NCBI GenBank assembly: GCA_936941515.1
Contig: CAKZJI010000412.1
Span: forward strand, 1-5,448
Reading direction: 5' to 3'
DNA from: an uncultured Propionibacteriaceae bacterium
GTDB lineage: Bacteria > Actinomycetota > Actinomycetes > Propionibacteriales > Propionibacteriaceae
Length of the DNA stretch: 5,448 nucleotides
The notes under the pieces were generated by a model that saw only the letters and a list, made by a program, of their open reading frames with translations, made no database searches and was not told the DNA's origin. The translations under genes were made by a program, and so were the position numbers. This document shows, in pieces, positions 1 to 5,444 of this stretch (the stretch's first letter is position 1; every line of letters starts with the position of its first letter).

Positions 1-1
1 G

Positions 2-808
2 CCCGTCCGCGTGGCCGTGGTCGGTCGTCCCAACGGCGGCAAGTCCACGCTGATCAACGCGCTGCTGGGCGAGGAGCGCCTCATTGCCTTCAATCAGCCT
101 GGCACCACGCGGGATTCGATCACCGTCGATTTCCGCTATCGCAACCGCGACTACCAGCTCATCGACACCGCTGGTCTGCGCCGTCGGGGCAAGGTGCATG
201 AGACCGTCGAGAAGTTCTCGGTGGTCAAGACGCTGCAGGCCATCGAGGACTGCAACGTGGCGGTGCTGATGATCGATGCGGCCGACGGCATCTCCGAGCA
301 GGACAGCGCCATTGCCGGCTACATCCTGGAGGCGGGCAGGGCCCTGGTCATCGCACTGAACAAGTGGGATGCCGTGCCGGCCGACGAGCGCCGCAACGTC
401 CTTCAGGAATGCCAGCGACGCCTGTACTTCCTGGACTGGGCGCCGATGCTCACCATCTCGGCACTCAAGAACCGCGCGCTGGACAAGCTGATGAAGGCCG
501 TGGACGAGGCCCGTGCCGCTGCCAACCGCAAGCTGTCCACGCCCAAGCTCACCCGCATGCTGCACGCCGCCGTGCTGCACCAGCAGCCGCCGCGCAACGG
601 CCCGTTCCGGCCCAAGCTGCGCTATGCGCACCAGGGGGGACAGAACCCGCCGGTCATCGTCATCCACGGCAGCTCGCTCGACAAGGTGGGCGACAGCTAC
701 CGACGCTTCCTGGAAGGCTGGTTCCGCGAGCGTCTGGCGCTGCAGGGCACGCCGCTGCGCATCGAGTTCCGCACGGGTGCCAACCCCTACGCCAACCGGG
801 GCAAGTGA
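2..808 (+). CDS. der: Ribosome biogenesis GTPase Der (EngA), 3' part; 5' end outside window
   Basis: Der is an essential GTPase with two tandem G domains and a C-terminal KH-like domain, and it acts in assembly of the 50S ribosomal subunit. The visible 268 residues hold the second G domain and the KH-like domain; the first G domain lies upstream of the window. Counting from base 2, the P-loop GRPNGGKS is at residues 8-15, switch I PGTTRD at 33-38, DTAG at 55-58, NKWD at 120-123 and SALKN at 153-157. The KH-like part runs from about residue 180 and ends with the basic NPYANRGK. The P-loop normally reads GRPNVGKS, so the Val to Gly change is unusual (codon 35-37). A GTG at 11 is in frame, but it lies inside the strand leading into the P-loop and is not a start. 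hfq follows after 221 bases, the usual betaproteobacterial order. Confidence 0.96.
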   Translation, partial: PVRVAVVGRPNGGKSTLINALLGEERLIAFNQPGTTRDSITVDFRYRNRDYQLIDTAGLRRRGKVHETVEKFSVVKTLQAIEDCNVAVLMIDAADGISEQDSAIAGYILEAGRALVIALNKWDAVPADERRNVLQECQRRLYFLDWAPMLTISALKNRALDKLMKAVDEARAAANRKLSTPKLTRMLHAAVLHQQPPRNGPFRPKLRYAHQGGQNPPVIVIHGSSLDKVGDSYRRFLEGWFRERLALQGTPLRIEFRTGANPYANRGK

Positions 809-814
809 GGAGAT

Positions 815-836
815 AACGGCGAAACTTCTCGCCGTT
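815..836 (+). terminator. Stem-loop just after der, possible terminator
   Basis: AACGGCGA (815-822) and TCGCCGTT (829-836) form a perfect 8-bp inverted repeat with a 6-base loop, starting 6 bases after the der stop codon. The position suits a transcription terminator or an mRNA 3'-end stabiliser. No run of T follows (the next bases are CATCGG), so it is not a textbook intrinsic terminator. The repeat is seen directly; the function is inferred. Confidence 0.45.
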
Positions 837-854
837 CATCGGCCCGAACGTGTG

Positions 855-867
855 CCGTTGTCAACGG
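855..867. repeat. Short inverted repeat CCGTTG-T-CAACGG
   Basis: Two perfect 6-base arms flank a single central T in the der-hfq intergenic region. An odd-centred near-palindrome of this size upstream of a promoter could be a protein-binding site, or it could be chance. I do not recognise a regulator for it. Confidence 0.3.
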
Positions 868-872
868 TAGGG

Positions 873-902
873 CTGGAAAAATGCGTAAAGCGCCCATATA
901 GG
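873..902 (+). promoter_or_regulatory. Candidate sigma-70-type promoter for hfq
   Basis: CTGGAA (873-878) and TATAGG (897-902) are separated by 18 bases and are weak matches to -35 and -10 boxes (3/6 and 4/6). This is the most AT-rich stretch between der and hfq, and hfq genes often have their own promoters. Transcription from here would give a leader of about 120 bases that includes the strong stem-loop at 922-943. The call rests on position and weak motifs only. Confidence 0.25.
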
Positions 903-921
903 TTAAAGTGCAATCAGGAGC

Positions 922-943
922 GCCCGGGCAGCATGGCCCGGGC
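922..943 (+). repeat. GC-rich stem-loop in the hfq leader (GCCCGGGC twice)
   Basis: GCCCGGGC occurs at 922-929 and again at 936-943, separated by AGCATG. The octamer is its own reverse complement, so the two copies are both a direct and an inverted repeat and can form an 8-bp all-GC hairpin with a 6-base loop. It lies 86 bases upstream of the hfq start codon. It could be an attenuator-like structure, an mRNA leader element or the remnant of a terminator; no T-run follows. The structure is visible, the role is not. Confidence 0.5.
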
Positions 944-1029
944 TGTTCGGACGTGTCGTGGTCTTCGCATGGCCCAGACCAGCCGCATCCCGGACTGCAC
1001 CCTGAATTTCAGTATCTCTCAGAAGAACC

Positions 1030-1266
1030 ATGAGCAACAAAGGCCAACAATTACAAGATCCCTTCCTGAACCAGTTGCGCAAGGAGCATGTGCCGGTGTC
1101 CATCTATCTGGTCAACGGCATCAAGTTGCAGGGCCAGATCGAATCCTTCGACCAGTACGTGGTGTTGCTGCGCAATACCGTCACGCAGATGGTCTACAAG
1201 CACGCCATCTCCACCGTCGTGCCCAGCCGCGCCATCGAATTCCAGTCTGAAGGCGGTTCCCACTGA
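1030..1266 (+). CDS. hfq: RNA chaperone Hfq, complete
   Basis: Hfq forms a ring-shaped hexamer that binds small regulatory RNAs and mRNAs and helps them pair. The 78-residue product is of usual betaproteobacterial length. Proximal-face residues are present: Q9, D10, Y43 (Phe in E. coli) and the Sm2 motif YKHAIST at 56-62, including K57 and H58. Distal-face Y26 and K32 are also present. The rim patch reads R17, K18, E19, H20, where E. coli has RRER, so one rim arginine is His here. The tail after the Sm core is short (about ten residues). The ATG at 1030 has only a weak purine-rich site (AGAAG, 1021-1025) before it, but this start gives the exact family N-terminus. Its stop TGA (1264-1266) overlaps the probable start of hflX. 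Confidence 0.98.
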   Translation: MSNKGQQLQDPFLNQLRKEHVPVSIYLVNGIKLQGQIESFDQYVVLLRNTVTQMVYKHAISTVVPSRAIEFQSEGGSH

Positions 1267-1512
1267 AGCACCAGTACGTCGCCCGCCAGCACGACCCGAA
1301 CGCGCCCGACCCCAAGCGGGCCGCGCTGCTGGCCGTGGCCACCCAGGGAGAACGCCTGGAGGCTCACGATCTGGATGAACTGGACGCCCTGGCGCGTTCG
1401 GCCGGGCTGCAGCCGGCGCTGCGCGAGGTCCTGCGGCGCAATCGCCCCGATCCCGCGCTCTACCTGGGTTCGGGCGCGGCCGAGCGCATCGCCGACCAGC
1501 TGCGCACCGGCC
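1263..1512 (+). CDS. hflX: GTPase HflX, N-terminal fragment cut at the junction
   Basis: HflX is a ribosome-binding GTPase that splits or rescues stalled ribosomes and commonly follows hfq. This frame encodes about 83 residues matching the N-terminal HflX domain: a first strand (AALLAVATQ), a helix [12 protein letters not shown], then [20 protein letters not shown], equivalent to the PHPKYFVGEGKAVEIAEAV stretch of E. coli HflX. Family similarity ends at about 1512; the G domain and the rest are missing. The frame stays open to 1898 only by reading antisense through foreign sequence. No ATG, GTG or TTG lies between the in-frame TGA at 1248 and the GTG at 1335, and starting at 1335 would delete the first strand. 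CTG at 1263, six bases after AAGGCGG (1250-1256) and overlapping the hfq stop, is the better start, though non-standard. Confidence 0.8.
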
Positions 1513-1592
1513 GGAACCGCCGCCGACAGCCCCTGCCCCGCATCCAGGGCGGCCCGGACCGCATCGCGCAGCGCGCCCAGATAGGCGGTCTC
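1513..1592. other. Unassigned segment between the two breakpoints
   Basis: These ~80 bases no longer fit HflX on the + strand and do not fit the monooxygenase family on the - strand. On the - strand they stay in frame with the monooxygenase and read ETAYLGALRDAVRAALDAGQ and onward, a smooth helical sequence. It faintly recalls the C-terminal region of some metallo-beta-lactamase-fold hydrolases, a weak impression from memory. It may be a third fragment or divergent sequence of a neighbour. The boundaries are accurate to about 10-15 bases. Confidence 0.4.
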
Positions 1593-2051
1593 GTCGGCCG
1601 CCGCCTCGGCGAAGTAGTCGAGCACGCGCGCCTGGTTGACGATCAGGTGGGGGAACTCCGAGATACCCTGAGGGTCGTCGTCGGTGACGCGGCTGCGCAC
1701 AATGTGCTCCGGGGCCAGCGGGTCCGGGGTCCAAAAGGCCGTCTCGGTGATGCGGTAGGCCTCGTCAATGATCTCGTTGGCGAACCCGAACGCCGCGAAG
1801 GTCTCGACCGACCGGGCCTGGATACCGTCAGCGTGACCGAGTTCGAGGCGTCCGCCCCGCTTCTCGATGAGGCAAGTCGTGATCTCGGGAAAGACTGACA
1901 GCTGGGCTGCGGCAACGATCCCGGCTGGGCCCGAGCCGACAATGAGAACATCCATGGTCTCGGGCAGATTGGGGGAGCGGTCGATGCCGATGCCAGCGGC
2001 GGGCTTGATACGGGGATTCTCGGAGACGTAGCCGTGGTGGTTGAACTGCAT
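1593..2051 (-). CDS. Class A FAD-dependent aromatic monooxygenase (phenol 2-monooxygenase / 3-hydroxybenzoate 4-monooxygenase type), N-terminal fragment
   Basis: Flavoprotein hydroxylases of this type use NAD(P)H and O2 to add a hydroxyl next to an existing phenolic hydroxyl. The 153 visible residues begin MQFNHHGYVSENPR, the characteristic opening of the MobA/phenol-hydroxylase group. They carry the FAD dinucleotide-binding fold DVLIVGSGPAG (residues 34-44), an acidic residue at the end of strand 2 (IEKR, 62-65), then LGHADGIQARSVETF and ISEFPHLIVNQARVLDYFAE. The usual length is above 600 residues, so about a quarter is present before similarity stops near 1593. I prefer ATG 2051 to ATG 2057: AAGGA (2062-2058) is six bases from the former and abuts the latter, and 2051 gives the family N-terminus. 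The gene is the last of the - strand operon. Next to a homoprotocatechuate dioxygenase, its product may be a dihydroxyphenylacetate; the substrate is inferred. Confidence 0.85.
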
Positions 2052-2075
2052 GGTCATTCCTTATTCGGTTGCTGG

Positions 2076-2091
2076 TCGTCACCCTTGACGA
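2076..2091. promoter_or_regulatory. Inverted repeat TCGTCA-N4-TGACGA, candidate operator
   Basis: Perfect 6-base arms TCGTCA (2076-2081) and TGACGA (2086-2091) flank CCCT, 25 bases upstream of the preferred monooxygenase start. FCD-type GntR regulators bind short palindromes as dimers, so this is a natural candidate for the regulator encoded next door. Further CGTCA half-sites lie upstream of the regulator gene (2868-2872, 2876-2881 and, inverted, 2801-2805). The repeat is seen; regulator binding is inferred. Confidence 0.4.
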
Positions 2092-2099
2092 GGTAACCG

Positions 2100-2115
2100 C
2101 GGCCCGGTCGGGCCG
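2100..2115 (-). repeat. GC-rich palindrome after the regulator gene
   Basis: CGGCCCG-GT-CGGGCCG is a perfect 7-base inverted repeat around a 2-base centre, 5 bases beyond the regulator stop codon. It could be a partial transcription stop or an RNA-stabilising hairpin between the regulator and monooxygenase cistrons. No T-run follows on either strand, so an intrinsic terminator is unlikely. Confidence 0.35.
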
Positions 2116-2120
2116 GGTGC

Positions 2121-2783
2121 TCACTCCGTCGTGAACGCCTCGGGTAGGTGGTTCTTCATAGAGGCGAGTTTGTGCTCGCGTGCGTAGTGCTCGATCTCGT
2201 CGGTCGGCGCACCGTCCCGGATGAGGTCGATGAGGTGATCGTGCTGAGCGATCGAGACGCTCGAGGTCTGGGGGCTGAAGCCAAGACCCGAGCGGCGGAT
2301 CATGTTGACTCGCTCGGCCTCGGTCCTCATGATCCCGAGGATCCGCTCATTGCGGCAGGCCGAGGTGAGTACCGTGTGGAAGCGGCCGTTGAGGCCCCGG
2401 TAAACGCTGGAGTCGAAGCCTTGCTCGAGGAGCATGCGCATCTCGTCGTTGATCGCGGTCGCTTCCTCGAGGTCGGAGCGGGTGAGCCGTGGTGCCGACA
2501 GCGCCGTGGCCATCCCCTCAAGGAGAGCGAGGGACTCCATGGAGTCCTGGTAGGCAGACAGGTCCACGCCAGAGACCTGAGCACCAATGTTGTGCCGGTA
2601 CTCGACGAGCCCCTCGGACTGGAGCCGCCGGACGGCCTCACGGACGGGGACGACGGAGACGCCGTGCTCCTTGGCGAGGACCGTGAGGACGAGCCGATAA
2701 CCGGCTGTGTAGCGGCCATCGAGGATCCGGGACCGCAGTTCGTCGTAGACGAGTCGGGACTTCGAAGTGGACGGAGTCCTCAA
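2121..2783 (-). CDS. GntR-family transcriptional regulator, FCD subfamily
   Basis: This 220-residue protein has an N-terminal winged helix (about residues 8-70; SRLVYDELRSRILDG, then PVREAVRRLQSEGLVEYR and the wing) and a C-terminal all-helical FCD ligand-binding domain. Likely metal or ligand residues of the FCD fold are N132 and H136 (NGRFH), H181 (QHDHLIDLI) and H204 (AREHKLAS). The family represses or activates catabolic operons in response to a pathway acid. I chose TTG 2783 because AGGAGG (2793-2788) lies four bases before it and the resulting MRTPSTSKSRLVYDEL is a normal GntR N-terminus. An upstream ATG (2876) would add 31 residues with no family character and lacks a good ribosome site. 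The gene lies between the transporter and monooxygenase genes and probably controls this operon. Confidence 0.9.
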   Translation of the reverse strand: MRTPSTSKSRLVYDELRSRILDGRYTAGYRLVLTVLAKEHGVSVVPVREAVRRLQSEGLVEYRHNIGAQVSGVDLSAYQDSMESLALLEGMATALSAPRLTRSDLEEATAINDEMRMLLEQGFDSSVYRGLNGRFHTVLTSACRNERILGIMRTEAERVNMIRRSGLGFSPQTSSVSIAQHDHLIDLIRDGAPTDEIEHYAREHKLASMKNHLPEAFTTE

Positions 2784-2889
2784 GAATCCTCCTGAGTTGA
2801 TGACGGGGCTGCCCACTGCGGCGGACCGCGCCTGGCGGGCGGACTCGCACAGTGTAGGGGCAGCGCCCGTCACCATCGTCAACACCCGC
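2784..2889 (-). promoter_or_regulatory. Intergenic region between transporter and regulator genes
   Basis: If the regulator starts at TTG 2783, 106 bases separate it from the transporter stop. Reading the - strand, TTGACG (2882-2877) resembles a -35 box and TACACT (2856-2851) a -10 box, but the 20-base spacing is too long for a confident promoter. Two CGTCA half-sites in the same orientation (2868-2872 and 2877-2881, period 9) overlap the putative -35 region, and an inverted one lies at 2801-2805. I see no terminator-like hairpin. An internal promoter with autoregulation is possible. Confidence 0.25.
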
Positions 2890-4332
2890 TTAGAATCCGG
2901 CGCCGCGATCGAAGGTCGCCTCGGTCGCGTGGTGGGTGCGCGCGACCTCGTCGATCCTAGCGTTGAGCTCGGCGTCTGCGGCGGCCGAGAGGTCGCGGCC
3001 GGTGCGGTCCTTGAGAAGAACGGTGGCCATGAGACCGAGAACGGTGACGACGCACAGGTAGCTGGCGACCGCCATTGAGGTGTGGAACTGGGCTTGGAGA
3101 GCCGTGGCAATGAACGGAGCAAAGGCGCCGCCGAGGATCGCACCGAAGGCATTGGCGAGGCCCGCGCCCGAGTAGCGGATACGGGCCGGGAACATCTCGG
3201 CGAAGAGCGCGGCCTGGGGGCCGTAGGTCATACCGAGCGGGATCGTAAGGACGACCATGCCCAGGCCAATGAGAATGTAGGACTTGGTGTCGATGAGCTT
3301 GAAGGTGATGAAAATCCAGACCACCTGGATGAGGAACCCGATGAGGTAGACCTTCTTGCGCCCGATCCTATCGGAGAGCATGGCTGAGCCGAGGGTCGTG
3401 CCGACCCAGCACAGCGCGGCGAGCGAGACCAGGTGAAGGATGTTCTCGCGGACGAGGCCGAGGTCGTTTGTCGTGTAGGACAGGATGTAGCCGCCAGTGA
3501 TCATGTAGCCGGCGACACCGTTGCCAGCGAAGATGATCATGCCTTGGAGGAGCGGCCGCCACGAGGTGCGGAACATGTCGACAAGCGGGAGACGAACCTG
3601 CTCGTCGGCGTCGGCGAGCTCGTCCATGACGGGTGACTCAGAGACCCCGAGACGGATAATCATGCCGATGACAACAAGCATGACCGATAGGAGGAACGGG
3701 ATGCGCCAGCCCCAGCTGGTGAACTGTTCCTCGGTGGTGAAGCCGTCGACGATCGCGAGTGCGAGGGTCGCCAGGAGCATCCCGAGAGGGACGCCGATCT
3801 GAGGGAAGCCGCCGAAGAGGCCGCGCTTGTGGGCGGGGGCGTGTTCGACAGCCATGAGGGCCGCGCCGCCCCACTCGCCGCCGGCCGCGAACCCCTGGAC
3901 GATCCGCAGAGAAATAAGGAGGATCGGGGCCCACACGCCGATGGCGGAGTAGGTCGGCAGGATGCCGATGAGAAAGGTCGCCACGCCCATGAGGATGAGC
4001 GTGAGAACGAGCATGGACTTGCGGCCGAGCCGGTCGCCGAAGTGTCCGGCGACGGCCGCGCCGAGCGGCCGGAAGAAGAAAGAGATTCCGACGGTTGCGA
4101 AGGAGATAAGGCGGCCGGCGGCGGCGCCCGCGTCCTCAACGAAGGGGTTGAAGAACAACGGCGCGAGGATGATGGCGGCCGCATTGGCGTAAATGAAGAA
4201 GTCGTACCACTCGACTGCAGTGCCAACGAGAGTGCCGAGGGCAACCCTGCGGTCCTCCGGCTTCTTATTGTCGAGAATGATGCCCTGTGGAGCTCCGGAA
4301 GCGCCGGTGAGGTGCGAGGCGGTACCTGCCAT
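2890..4332 (-). CDS. MHS-family major facilitator transporter, probable aromatic acid:H+ symporter
   Basis: The 480-residue protein has the length and layout of the metabolite:H+ symporter (MHS) branch of the major facilitator superfamily (ShiA, ProP, KgtP and relatives), with 12 predicted membrane helices. Visible signatures are EWYDFFIYA (41-49), the loop 2-3 motif GHFGDRLGRK (96-105), QGFAAGGEWGGA (146-157), WGWRIPF (207-213) and the second-half repeat SDRIGRKK (320-327). The termini are hydrophilic, as expected for cytoplasmic ends. Its ATG overlaps the dioxygenase stop as TGATG, indicating one transcript and coupled translation. Context suggests import of the aromatic acid degraded by this operon, such as a hydroxyphenylacetate. 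The substrate cannot be read from sequence, and dicarboxylate or shikimate-type substrates occur in the same family. Confidence 0.93.
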   Translation of the reverse strand: MAGTASHLTGASGAPQGIILDNKKPEDRRVALGTLVGTAVEWYDFFIYANAAAIILAPLFFNPFVEDAGAAAGRLISFATVGISFFFRPLGAAVAGHFGDRLGRKSMLVLTLILMGVATFLIGILPTYSAIGVWAPILLISLRIVQGFAAGGEWGGAALMAVEHAPAHKRGLFGGFPQIGVPLGMLLATLALAIVDGFTTEEQFTSWGWRIPFLLSVMLVVIGMIIRLGVSESPVMDELADADEQVRLPLVDMFRTSWRPLLQGMIIFAGNGVAGYMITGGYILSYTTNDLGLVRENILHLVSLAALCWVGTTLGSAMLSDRIGRKKVYLIGFLIQVVWIFITFKLIDTKSYILIGLGMVVLTIPLGMTYGPQAALFAEMFPARIRYSGAGLANAFGAILGGAFAPFIATALQAQFHTSMAVASYLCVVTVLGLMATVLLKDRTGRDLSAAADAELNARIDEVARTHHATEATFDRGAGF

Positions 4333-5444
4333 CAGACCTGACCCCCGACCTTGAATCCTGCCTCGGTGTCGCCCTTGCGCGTGTACGAGAAACCGTCAGC
4401 GCCGATAGTGACATCCATCTCCTTGACCTCGGTGCGCTCGATGACGGGCTGCGGGTTCCCATCGAGGTCGAGCACGAGGGAAGCGTCGGTGTACCACGAG
4501 GGCACAACCGGGTTGCCCCACCAGTCGCGGCGCTGGTTGTCGTGGACATCCCAGACGACTTCCGGGTTGTCCGGGTCGCCGGTGTAGTAGTCCTGCGTGT
4601 AGATCTCGACGCGGTGGCCGTCGGGGTCGCGCAGGTAGAGGTAAAAGGCGTTGGAGACGCCGTGGCGGCCCGGGCCGCGCTCAATGTGGTCGGACATCCG
4701 CAGGGCGCCGAGTTTGTCGCAGATGTACAAGATGTTGTGTTTCTCGTGGGTCGAGAATGCGATGTGGTGCATGCGCGGGCCGTTGCCACCGGTCATGGCG
4801 GTGTCGTGGACCGTGTGCTTGCGTGTCATCCAGGCGGCGTAAACGACGCCGTCGTCGCCCTTGATCGATTCGGTGGTCTTGAAACCGAGGTCGTTGAGGT
4901 ATGCGGTGCCTTTGACGACGTCGGGGTAGACCTGATTGAAGTGGTCAAGGCGGACAAGCGCGCCTGCGCCTTGGAGCTCGTAGTTCCAGGCGAGCCGCTC
5001 GACGTGCTCGACCTCGTAGAAAAACTCGTAGGGGAAGCCAAGCGGGTCGACGACCCGCAGGGCGTTGGGGACACCCTTGGTGAACTTGCCGCGGCGGGTT
5101 TCGCAACCGAGCTCCTTGTAGTAGGCCTCGGCCTTGTCGACCTCCTCCTCGGAGCGAACGCGGAAGGCGAAGGCGGCGACACCTGCGACCGGGCCCTTGC
5201 GCAGGACGAGGTTGTGGTGGATGAACTCCTCGAAGGAGCGCAGGTAGATCGTGTTGTCGTCCTCTTCGGTGACGACGAGGCCGAGGACGTCGACGTAGAA
5301 CTCGCGGGAGGCCGCGAGGTCCATCACGACGAGCTCCATGTACGCGCAGCGCAGGATGTCCGGTGCCGGGGCGCTCGGGGTCTTGATGGGGTTGTCCGTG
5401 GTGATCGGGGCTTCCTGCGAAACGTAGAAGCCCGAGGACGTCAT
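4332..5444 (-). CDS. hpaD: 3,4-Dihydroxyphenylacetate (homoprotocatechuate) 2,3-dioxygenase
   Basis: This extradiol dioxygenase opens the ring of homoprotocatechuate to 5-carboxymethyl-2-hydroxymuconate semialdehyde (EC 1.13.11.15). The 370-residue protein belongs to the vicinal-oxygen-chelate type and closely resembles the Brevibacterium fuscum enzyme (365 residues), from memory. With an offset of 13 the catalytic set is intact: metal ligands H168, H227 and E280 (His155, His214, Glu267 in B. fuscum); second-sphere N170, W205, H213, R256, H261 and Y270; and R305-R306 near the active-site lid. B. fuscum uses Fe(II) and other homologues Mn(II); sequence does not decide the metal here. The ATG at 5444 adds about 15 N-terminal residues relative to B. 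fuscum. No other ATG occurs before Met36, and only four bases lie upstream, so the true start and promoter could extend outside the window. It heads the visible operon. Confidence 0.95.
   Translation of the reverse strand: MTSSGFYVSQEAPITTDNPIKTPSAPAPDILRCAYMELVVMDLAASREFYVDVLGLVVTEEDDNTIYLRSFEEFIHHNLVLRKGPVAGVAAFAFRVRSEEEVDKAEAYYKELGCETRRGKFTKGVPNALRVVDPLGFPYEFFYEVEHVERLAWNYELQGAGALVRLDHFNQVYPDVVKGTAYLNDLGFKTTESIKGDDGVVYAAWMTRKHTVHDTAMTGGNGPRMHHIAFSTHEKHNILYICDKLGALRMSDHIERGPGRHGVSNAFYLYLRDPDGHRVEIYTQDYYTGDPDNPEVVWDVHDNQRRDWWGNPVVPSWYTDASLVLDLDGNPQPVIERTEVKEMDVTIGADGFSYTRKGDTEAGFKVGGQV

Noticed and set aside
364..816. 150-codon + strand frame overlapping der
   Set aside because: It is out of frame with der and of Arg/Ala/Pro-rich shadow composition; the der frame carries all GTPase motifs.
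933..1250. Possible leader peptide or small gene starting at ATG 933, overlapping hfq
   Set aside because: AGGAG lies 12 bases from this ATG, too far for a good ribosome site. The ATG sits in the loop of a hairpin, and the frame runs out of phase through hfq without family similarity.
1500..1600. Insertion sequence, integron or phage attachment site at the junction
   Set aside because: No terminal inverted repeats, direct target repeats, tRNA fragment or recombinase coding sequence could be seen around the breakpoints.
2148..2795. Long + strand open frame (215 codons) antisense to the regulator gene
   Set aside because: It mirrors the GntR gene, whose family match is clear, and has the repetitive acidic/basic composition typical of antisense frames in high-GC DNA.
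2877..2882. Confident -35 box of a promoter for the regulator
   Set aside because: TTGACG is good, but the only -10-like hexamer (TACACT) lies 20 bases away, beyond normal spacing, so it is mentioned only as a weak possibility.
3829..4341. Long + strand open frame antisense to the transporter start
   Set aside because: It is rich in E, G, D and R with no recognisable domain; the opposite strand encodes a clear MHS transporter with all signature motifs.
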